Part shown: positions 7,103 to 12,144 of the stretch, one piece after another
Numbering within the stretch: position 1 is the first letter of the stretch
Layout of the letters: each line of letters begins with the position of its first letter
Source of the DNA: Anaerolineae bacterium
Lineage (GTDB): Bacteria; Chloroflexota; Anaerolineae; 4572-78; NAK82
Length of the DNA stretch: 12,144 nt
Assembly: GCA_025062175.1 (NCBI GenBank)
Contig: JANXAX010000045.1
Location: forward strand, 1-12,144
Direction of reading: 5' to 3'
Position numbers and translations under genes: made by a program
Notes under the pieces: model-generated
What the model saw: the letters and a program-made list of their open reading frames with translations, nothing else
Databases searched by the model: none
Told to the model about the DNA's origin: nothing

Positions 7103-8176
7103 ATGGGTATGACATCGCGCGAACGGGTGTTGGCCGTCTTCGCCCACGAGGAGCCCGACCGGGTGCCGGCGTGGCTGGGCGCTTCGCCCGAATTCATGGA
7201 ACTGGCACGCCGCCACCTGGGATTGCCGGACGACGAGGCGGTGCGGCGCTACATCGGCGACGACTTCCGGCGCGTCTATGCGCGCTTCGCCGGCCCCGCT
7301 TGGGCACATCCCACCGAAGGCCTGACCTGCCACGGCGCCACCTACCGCTCGCCCTTCGGCGTGGAGCGACACGGCTACGGCTACGGCCAGCCCTTCCACC
7401 ATCCGCTGGAACACGCCACCACGCTGCGCGAGGTGCACGATTATCCCTGGCCTGACCCCGCCTGGATGGAGCCGTCCGACATCCGTGCGCAGGCGGCCCA
7501 GTGGGAGGGCCAATACGCCATCCTGGGCGGCGACTGGTTGCCCTTCTTCCACGACGCCATCGACCTGCTCGGCATGGAGAACATGCTGGTCAAAATGTAT
7601 GAGCAGCCGGAGTTGGTAGACGCCGTGCTGACGCACATTGTGGATTATTATGTTGGCGTCAGCCAGCGCATCTTCGACGCCGCCGCGGACGTGATCGACA
7701 TCTTCTTCATCGGCAACGACTTCGGCACGCAAAACGGCCCGGTGATGAGCCCGGCGCTGTTCGAGCGCTTTATGTTGCCCCATCTGAAGCGGCTGGTCGA
7801 CCTGGGGCATGCTTATGGCCTCAAGGTGATGCTGCACTGCTGCGGCGGCTTCGCCCCGCTGATCCCGCTGATGATCGCGATCGGCCTGGACGGCCTGCAG
7901 TCGCTCCAGCCGAGCGCGCGTGGGATGGAACCGGCGCAGCTGAAGCGCGCCTTCGGCGATAAGATCGTGTTCAACGGCTGTATCGACACCCATCATGTGC
8001 TCATCAAGGGCACACCTGAATCGGTGCGCGCCAAGACGCGCGAGATCCTGGAGATCATGAAACCGGGCGGTGGCTACATCGCTTCGCCCAGCCACGACTA
8101 TGTGCTGCCGGAGACACCGGTCGAGAACGTGCTCGCGCTCTACGCGGCGGTGCAGGAGTATGGATGGTACACATAA
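7103..8176 (+). CDS. UROD-superfamily protein 2 (MtaA/CmuA-like methyltransferase fold)
   Basis: The protein (357 aa from ATG 7103) opens with TSRERVLAVFAHEEPDRVP, the usual start of UROD-like methyltransferase relatives. The core has GNDFGTQNGPVMSPALFERF (204-223), an aspartate-bearing loop followed by the conserved P-x-L-F helix. LHCCGG follows with His245 and Cys247 (H-x-C). Further on come NGCIDT with Cys293 and GGYIASPSHDYVLPETPVEN with His331. It lacks the HemE RQAGR motif. The gap from the first UROD-like gene is 178 bases; it has no promoter or terminator I would defend, only a short GC hairpin near 7010-7025. After its stop comes a 388-base repeat-rich gap before rhaM. It resembles protein 3 more than protein 1, sharing the Cys-containing G-C-x-D-T segment. 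The function is not defined by sequence; a zinc-dependent methyl transfer to or from a corrinoid or thiol is the family-based guess. Confidence 0.85.
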   Translation: MGMTSRERVLAVFAHEEPDRVPAWLGASPEFMELARRHLGLPDDEAVRRYIGDDFRRVYARFAGPAWAHPTEGLTCHGATYRSPFGVERHGYGYGQPFHHPLEHATTLREVHDYPWPDPAWMEPSDIRAQAAQWEGQYAILGGDWLPFFHDAIDLLGMENMLVKMYEQPELVDAVLTHIVDYYVGVSQRIFDAAADVIDIFFIGNDFGTQNGPVMSPALFERFMLPHLKRLVDLGHAYGLKVMLHCCGGFAPLIPLMIAIGLDGLQSLQPSARGMEPAQLKRAFGDKIVFNGCIDTHHVLIKGTPESVRAKTREILEIMKPGGGYIASPSHDYVLPETPVENVLALYAAVQEYGWYT

Positions 8177-8238
8177 GGTGTTTGGTGCACGGATGCAAGG
8201 GTGTAGCCATGTTGGACGTCAGTCCGGGGGCGATTTTA

Positions 8239-8367
8239 TTCCCTCATCCCCACTCTCTCCCGCCAGGAATGAGGACACAACAGCCCCCACTCCGGCCCTC
8301 TTCCACAATGGGGGGGGCCGGGAGTGCCCTCCTCTTCTCGCTTGGGAGAGGGGGCTGGGAGGATAAG
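8239..8367. repeat. GC-rich interrupted palindrome (dispersed repeat, copy 2)
   Basis: The gap after UROD-like gene 2 holds an element whose two ends are loosely complementary. TTCCCTCATCCCC (8239-8251) plus CTCTCCC faces GGGAGAGGGGG and GGGAGGATAAGG (to 8367). Inside, ACTCCGGCCC (8289-8298) pairs with GGGCCGGGAGT (8315-8325) with one bulged base. The outer 13-mer recurs in inverted orientation at 4478-4490. No protein is evident in it. It resembles the non-coding, REP/MITE-like repeats common in GC-rich bacteria. Confidence 0.5.
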
Positions 8368-8383
8368 GAAACTATCTCGCTCC

Positions 8384-8411
8384 GCAGGGCTGAAGCCCTG
8401 CCGGGGCAGGG
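8384..8411. repeat. Three-arm palindrome with mutually exclusive hairpins
   Basis: GCAGGGCT-GA-AGCCCTGC (8384-8401) is a perfect inverted repeat. Its right arm also pairs with the following GGCAGGG, giving CCCTGCC-GG-GGCAGGG at 8396-8411. The middle arm can therefore form only one of two hairpins. No T-run follows, so it is not a standard terminator. Such GCAGGGCTGAAGCCCTGC-type palindromes look like dispersed genomic repeats. Confidence 0.55.
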
Positions 8412-8441
8412 TGGATGCACGGCGCGCGGTGGGATGAAAAA

Positions 8442-8462
8442 CACCCCTGATAAGGAGGGGTG
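8442..8462. repeat. Short hairpin upstream of rhaM
   Basis: CACCCCT (8442-8448) and AGGGGTG (8456-8462) form a 7-base stem around the loop GATAAGG. No T-tract follows. It lies about 100 bases before rhaM and may be part of the repeat cluster or affect mRNA stability. Confidence 0.35.
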
Positions 8463-8564
8463 AGGGGATGGACGTCCTGGACTGGCACCGTGGATTTTAG
8501 CCCGCCGGCAGCCGGTTGGCACAATGAGTTGCATTCTATAAGCCAAGGAGGCAGAGGAGAACCG

Positions 8565-8888
8565 ATGAAGCGTTACGGCCAAGTGATCCGCCTGAAACCC
8601 GGCATGTTGGAAGAGTACAAGCGCTACCATGCCAACGCCTGGCCGGAAGTCCTGGACATGATCCGCCAATGCAATATTCGCAACTACTCCATCTTCCACA
8701 AGGACGGCTACCTGTTCGCCTATTTTGAGTATGTCGGTGACGACTTCGAGGCCGACATGGCCAAGATGGCCGCCGACCCCAAGACGCAAGAGTGGTGGGC
8801 GATTATGAAACCGATGCAAGATCCGCTGCCCACACGCGCCGAGGGCGAATGGTGGGCCAACATGGAAGAAGTCTTCCACACCGACTGA
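8565..8888 (+). CDS. rhaM: L-rhamnose mutarotase (RhaM family)
   Basis: This 107-aa protein matches the L-rhamnose mutarotase family over its whole length (usual size about 104 aa). The family interconverts alpha and beta anomers of L-rhamnose in the cytoplasm so that the isomerase or dehydrogenase receives its substrate. Visible family blocks are EEYKRYHANAWPE with Tyr18 and His22 (the histidine aligned with the catalytic residue of the E. coli enzyme), NYSIF (40-44), the WW pair (77-78) and the C-terminal NMEEVFH. The small ferredoxin-like alpha/beta barrel carries no signal peptide. ATG 8565 is preceded by GAGGAG (8554-8559) and a second AAGGAGG (8545-8551). An in-frame upstream extension to 8460 covers the palindrome region and is rejected. 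It lies between two UROD-like genes, with 17 bases to the next start, so the enzymes are probably made together. The real substrate may be another deoxy or methylated sugar. Confidence 0.92.
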   Translation: MKRYGQVIRLKPGMLEEYKRYHANAWPEVLDMIRQCNIRNYSIFHKDGYLFAYFEYVGDDFEADMAKMAADPKTQEWWAIMKPMQDPLPTRAEGEWWANMEEVFHTD

Positions 8889-8905
8889 GCGATGGAGCTG
8901 GGTCT

Positions 8906-10162
8906 ATGCCACAAGGCGTTATGACTCCGCGCGAACGAGTGCTTGCCAGCATCGCCCATCGCGAGCCCGACCGGGTGCCGGTGGACCTGGGCGGCACGCC
9001 CAGCTCGGGCATCTCGGCGGTCGCCTATCACCGCCTGAAGCGCCACCTGGGCATCACGGGCGGTCACACGCGCGTTTATGACGTGGTGCAGCAGCTGGCG
9101 CAGCCAGAGGACGAGATCCTCGACCGCTTCGGCATCGCTGTGCTCGACATCGGGCGCACCTTCAACACCGCCGATGCCGACTGGTATGACATAACGCTGC
9201 GCGACGGGCTGGTGGTGCAGTTCCCCGCCTGGTTCCGCCCTACGCCGCGGCCCGACGGGGGGTTGGACGTCTTCGATGCCGAGGGTGAGCGCATCGCGAC
9301 GATGCCCCCAGGCGCCACCTTCTTCGACCAGACCTGCTTTCCCTACCTGGACGGCTATCCGCCCGACTACCGCGACCTGCCGCGCGCCATGGGCAAGGTG
9401 CACTGGGCGGCATTGGCGCACAGCCCGTGGGATCACGCCCGCGAGCCCGACTTCTGGCAGCAGCTGCGCCAACGTGCCCTGGCACTGCGCCAATCCTCGG
9501 ACCGCGCGCTGATGATCGTCGCAGGGTGCAACCTGTTCGAGTGGGGTACCTTCCTGCGCCGCATCGACAACTTCCTGATAGACCTGGTGTCCAACCCCAC
9601 CGAGGTGGAGCGCCTGCTGGACGCGCTGATGGAGCAACACCTCGCCACACTGGAGAAGGTCTGCCAGGCGGTCGGCGATATCGCCGACGTGATCCGCTTC
9701 GGCGACGACCTGGGGATGGACACCGGCCCATTTATGGCGCCGGAAGTCTATCGCAAGCTGTTCAAGCCGCGCCATGCCATGCTGTGTCGTTATGTCAAGC
9801 AACATTCGCGCATGCACACCTTCCTACACTCATGTGGTTCGATCTACAAGCTGCTGCCCGACCTGATCGAGGCCGGCTTTGAGATCATCAACCCGGTGCA
9901 GACCAACACGCGCGATATGGCGCCGGAGCGGCTCAAGCGCGAGTTCGGCCGGGACATCACCTTCTGGGGTGGTGGCTGTGACACACGCTCCGTGCTGAAC
10001 CGCGCCACGCCGGCGCAGGTCAAGGCCCATGTCAAACGCAACCTGGAAATCCTGACCCCTGGCGGCGGCTTCGTCTTCGCCACGGTGCACAACATCCTGC
10101 CCGACGTGCCGCCGGAGAACATCGTCGCGATGTTCGAGGCGATCGCGGAGTTCTATGCCTGA
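8906..10162 (+). CDS. UROD-superfamily protein 3 (MtaA/CmuA-like methyltransferase fold)
   Basis: The product (418 aa from ATG 8906) is the longest of the four paralogues, with about 60 extra residues between positions 85 and 165. It begins VMTPRERVLASIAHREPDRVP and has GDDLGMDTGPFMAPEVYRKL (266-285), FLHSCGS with His308 and Cys310, GGGCDTRSVL with Cys358, and GGGFVFATVHNILPDVPPEN with His395. The repeated pattern H-x-C, then Cys, then His is shared with protein 2, and no HemE signature is present. GGAG (8894-8897) stands 8 bases before ATG 8906; ATG 8921 is an alternative start. The gene follows rhaM by 17 bases and is followed by UROD-like gene 4 after 30 bases, a tight unit with both. The function is unknown beyond the superfamily; zinc-assisted methyl transfer is an inference. 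Confidence 0.86.
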   Translation: MPQGVMTPRERVLASIAHREPDRVPVDLGGTPSSGISAVAYHRLKRHLGITGGHTRVYDVVQQLAQPEDEILDRFGIAVLDIGRTFNTADADWYDITLRDGLVVQFPAWFRPTPRPDGGLDVFDAEGERIATMPPGATFFDQTCFPYLDGYPPDYRDLPRAMGKVHWAALAHSPWDHAREPDFWQQLRQRALALRQSSDRALMIVAGCNLFEWGTFLRRIDNFLIDLVSNPTEVERLLDALMEQHLATLEKVCQAVGDIADVIRFGDDLGMDTGPFMAPEVYRKLFKPRHAMLCRYVKQHSRMHTFLHSCGSIYKLLPDLIEAGFEIINPVQTNTRDMAPERLKREFGRDITFWGGGCDTRSVLNRATPAQVKAHVKRNLEILTPGGGFVFATVHNILPDVPPENIVAMFEAIAEFYA

Positions 10163-10192
10163 TGCCATCCACGAGGAGTGAAGCGAAAACTT

Positions 10193-11362
10193 ATGGAGCG
10201 AACAGCCAATTGCTTAGCCAAGCTGGAGCGGATGAACAAGGCGCTGCATCACCAAGAAGGTGACCGGGTACCGATCAGCGATTTCTTCTGGACCAACTTC
10301 CTGCGCCGCTGGCGCGAAGAGCTGGGCTTGCCGGCGGATGCCAGCCCTTACTACTACTACGACCTGGACTGGATTGTCACCGTCCCCAACATGGATCCGC
10401 ACATCAAGGACTTCGAGGTGCTGGAAGAGACGGAAGACAGCATCATCGTGCGCACCGGCTTCGAGGCGATCATCCAGCGCAAGTCGACTTACCCGATGCC
10501 GCGTTTCCTCAAGTTCGAGACCGACACCATCGAGAAGATGCGCGCCTTCCAGTTCGACGACCCATGGGATGAGCGCCGCTATTTCAAGGGTGGCGACAAC
10601 CAGTTGGCCGGCGTCGGCGACACGCTCACGCGCAACCTGCCGCCCTGGATCGAGACGGTCAAATCGCTCTACCCCGATTTCCCCGTCTACGGCAGCGTGT
10701 GCGAGGGGCACGAGATGACCTGGCGCATCCTGGGTCAGGAGAACGTATTACTGTGGAGTGCCGAGTACCCCGACGAGCTGGCGCGTTTCGTCGAGCGCGT
10801 ACACCAGTTCAACCTGGGCATCGCCGAGGCACAGATCAAGGCAGCGGACGGTCTGCTGGACGGCATGGTCATCTGGGGCGATGTCGCCTACACCAAGGAT
10901 CTCTTCTTCCCGCCGGACTACTGGCGGCGCGTCTTCAAGCCGGGCTTGAAAGCGCTGGTGGATTTATGTCATTCCTACGGATTGCCGGTCATTTACCACG
11001 GTTGCGGCAACGTGCGACGCATCTTCGAGGACTTCATCGAGGTGGGCGTGGACGCCTACAATCCCCTGGAGGCCAAGGCAGGCCTCGACGTGGTCGAGCT
11101 ACGCCGGCAGTACGGTCACCGCATCGCCTTCTGCGGCAATATCAGTGTGGTCGAATGGGCGCAGTTCGGTCCGGAGCAGCTCAAGGCGATGGTGCTGCGC
11201 AAGCTGAACGCGGCCAAGGGCGGCGGCTACATTGTGCAATCCGACCACTCCGTGCCCGACAACATCTCGCCGCAGAATTACGAGTATGTGGTCAACCTGG
11301 TGCGCGAATACGGACGCTATCCCCTGCAGCTGGGCGAATATGACCTGCCCGACGTGCACTGA
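10193..11362 (+). CDS. UROD-superfamily protein 4 (MtaA/CmuA-like methyltransferase fold)
   Basis: The protein (389 aa) is a divergent UROD-fold member. Its start region NKALHHQEGDRVPISDFFW keeps the family's E-x-x-D-R-V-P motif. The core has GDVAYTKDLFFPPDYWRRVF (229-248), then VIYHGCGNVRRIF with His269 and Cys271, FCGNIS with Cys314 (shifted relative to the G-C-x-D-T of proteins 2 and 3), and GGYIVQSDHSVPDNISPQN with His352. An acidic, Tyr-rich block (YYYYDLDW, 53-60) is not seen in the others. ATG 10193 is chosen; GAGGAG (10173-10178) stands 14 bases upstream, rather far. An in-frame GTG at 10178 overlaps that same motif and has no ribosome site of its own. A 319-base gap with repeats follows before the sugar-binding protein. 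It is likely in the same operon as rhaM and protein 3; substrate unknown. Confidence 0.85.
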   Translation: MERTANCLAKLERMNKALHHQEGDRVPISDFFWTNFLRRWREELGLPADASPYYYYDLDWIVTVPNMDPHIKDFEVLEETEDSIIVRTGFEAIIQRKSTYPMPRFLKFETDTIEKMRAFQFDDPWDERRYFKGGDNQLAGVGDTLTRNLPPWIETVKSLYPDFPVYGSVCEGHEMTWRILGQENVLLWSAEYPDELARFVERVHQFNLGIAEAQIKAADGLLDGMVIWGDVAYTKDLFFPPDYWRRVFKPGLKALVDLCHSYGLPVIYHGCGNVRRIFEDFIEVGVDAYNPLEAKAGLDVVELRRQYGHRIAFCGNISVVEWAQFGPEQLKAMVLRKLNAAKGGGYIVQSDHSVPDNISPQNYEYVVNLVREYGRYPLQLGEYDLPDVH

Positions 11363-11459
11363 ATGGATCACAAGGGGTATCTCTAGCTGGGGGCGCATGG
11401 AAGCAGGGTACACAGTGACAAACCGGGTGTCTGAGCCACGACTGTCCGGGAATGGGGCG

Positions 11460-11500
11460 ATCCCCCTCACCTCGGCCCCTCCCACCTGGGGAGAGGAAAG
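11460..11500. repeat. GC-rich palindromic repeat remnant (copy 3)
   Basis: CCCCTCCC-acct-GGGGAGAGG with a leading CCCCCTCACCTCGG resembles the C-rich and GGGAGAGG arms of the elements at 4424-4490 and 8239-8367. It is short and degenerate, so kinship is tentative. The rest of the 319-base gap (11363-11681) holds no convincing promoter or terminator; its main other item is the orphan ribosome site at 11571. Confidence 0.3.
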
Positions 11501-11570
11501 TCGCTTGCGCACGCGCATGGCTTGGTTTGCGTCCACCCTCTTCTGAATGAAATGCCCGTGTCATCTCGGA

Positions 11571-11700
11571 AAGGAGGTGGTCACTGCACGACGATAGGAT
11601 CAAGGATGAGCCGGAGCCCAAGCATTTCGAGCGGAATTTGTCAGAGTTCAGTCAACTTTTTAAGGAAAGGAGAGTCGAGCTATGTCCAACCAGAAGATGA
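11571..11700 (+). other. Orphan strong Shine-Dalgarno and possible CTG-started 38-codon ORF
   Basis: AAGGAGGTG (11571-11579) matches the 16S 3' end at nine positions, yet no ATG, GTG or TTG lies at the right distance. A CTG at 11584, 6 bases after AGGAGG, opens a 38-codon frame ending at 11700. Its product is charged (HFERNLSEFSQLFKERR in the middle). The frame overlaps the first codons of the next gene. It could be a leader peptide, the end of a decayed gene, or chance. Confidence 0.15.
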
Positions 11701-12144
11701 CGCGCCGTGATTTTCTGAAGTATGCCGGCCTGGCCAGCGGGGCAGCGATGGCTGCCAGCGTGCTGGGCAGCTTGCCGGCGGCTGCCGCAGAGGCGGGTGA
11801 GCAGTCTGCATCGTTCCAGTTCCCGCACATCCAGAAGAAAGAGTTCGAGGGTGTCACCGTGCGCATGCTGGCCATCAGCGGCGCCAACTATGACGAGCTG
11901 TACAAGATCATCCCCGAGTGGGAAGAGCAGACCGGCGCCAAGGTGGAATTCGTCTTCAAGGGCGATGGCTTCCAGACCGACAAGCGTCTGGTGCAGGACT
12001 TCGCCGCCGGCACGGTGGACTACGATGTGTGTTGGGATCACAGCAGCTTCTTCTCCCAGTACGTCAAGGCGGGCGGGCTGGAGCCGCTGGACAACTGGTT
12101 CACCGAGGAGGAGCTGGCCGACTTCATCCCGCGCCTGTTGGATG
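11682..12144 (+). CDS. ABC transporter extracellular solute-binding protein (sugar type), 5' part, Tat signal
   Basis: Only the first 154 codons are in the window; the frame stays open to the end. The N-terminus has a textbook twin-arginine signal: TRRDFLK with Arg8-Arg9, a moderately hydrophobic stretch (14-31) and a likely A-A-A cleavage near residue 36. It should therefore be exported folded by the Tat route. The mature part starts like a family 1 solute-binding protein: VTVRMLAISG, then LYKIIPEWEEQTGAKVEF, a DYDV segment and a GGLEPLDNWF stretch, all common in carbohydrate (CUT1-type) importers. ATG 11682 is supported by AAAGGAG at 11666-11672. Permease genes would be expected just downstream. 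Position after lacI, the UROD-like genes and rhaM suggests it binds the sugar that the cluster processes, though the 319-base gap could hold its own promoter. Confidence 0.9.
   Translation, partial: MSNQKMTRRDFLKYAGLASGAAMAASVLGSLPAAAAEAGEQSASFQFPHIQKKEFEGVTVRMLAISGANYDELYKIIPEWEEQTGAKVEFVFKGDGFQTDKRLVQDFAAGTVDYDVCWDHSSFFSQYVKAGGLEPLDNWFTEEELADFIPRLLD

Noticed and set aside
8164..8179. ATGGTACACATAAGGT at the end of UROD-like gene 2, similar to operator O2 at 12 of 16 positions
   Set aside because: Only one half-site is intact and it is made of the last codons and the stop of the gene; chance is the simpler explanation.
8516..8535. Sigma54-like TTGGCAC...TTGCAT before rhaM
   Set aside because: The GG and GC elements are 13 bases apart instead of the strict 12, and no sigma54 activator gene is seen. 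Read as sigma70 (TTGGCA, TATAAG at 8537-8542) the spacer is only 15 bases, so no promoter is claimed.
8177..8564. Small protein genes in the 388-base gap before rhaM
   Set aside because: The open frames there run through palindromic repeats, have no convincing ribosome site and read as low-complexity sequence.
5803..11362. Annotating the UROD-like genes as hemE
   Set aside because: None has the N-terminal RQAGR-type motif of HemE, there are four divergent copies, and all carry H-x-C-G as in methyltransferases.

Overview
The window is GC-rich bacterial DNA with dense coding. It carries a Tat-exported sugar-type binding protein, LacI control and GC-rich palindromic intergenic repeats. This fits a heterotrophic, possibly anaerobic or thermophilic bacterium of Chloroflexota type, but no marker gene is present and that placement is a low-confidence guess.

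Left part (1-2849, + strand): a lipoprotein amino-acid-type ABC substrate-binding protein, then an aldehyde dehydrogenase of the glutamate-semialdehyde (RocA-like) group. Together they suggest uptake and oxidation of an amino acid. A convergent minus-strand gene (2874-4349) encodes a REC-GGDEF response regulator (diguanylate cyclase) with an extra C-terminal GAF-like region. Its promoter lies so close to the ATG that the mRNA may be leaderless.

Regulatory hub (4350-4686): this divergent gap holds a degenerate palindromic repeat, then a promoter with perfect -35 and -10 hexamers. Two copies of one operator (ATGGTA-N4-TACCAT) follow, with centres 42 bp apart. They precede a LacI-family regulator, the presumed binder.

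Right part (4687-12144, all + strand): lacI, then four divergent members of the uroporphyrinogen-decarboxylase/corrinoid-methyltransferase superfamily. An L-rhamnose mutarotase (rhaM) sits between the second and third. The start of a Tat-secreted ABC sugar-binding protein follows and runs off the end. The four UROD-like proteins lack the N-terminal signature of true HemE and all carry the H-x-C-G motif of MtaA/MtbA/CmuA-type enzymes. The most interesting reading is a LacI-controlled locus that imports a deoxy or methylated sugar and processes it with several UROD-like, possibly methyl-transferring, enzymes. No corrinoid protein, methyltransferase I or reductive activator is visible here, so the reaction is unproven.

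Three intergenic gaps (4350-4686, 8177-8564, 11363-11681) carry related GC-rich palindromic repeat remnants. No tRNA, rRNA, CRISPR array, transposase or convincing rho-independent terminator was seen.
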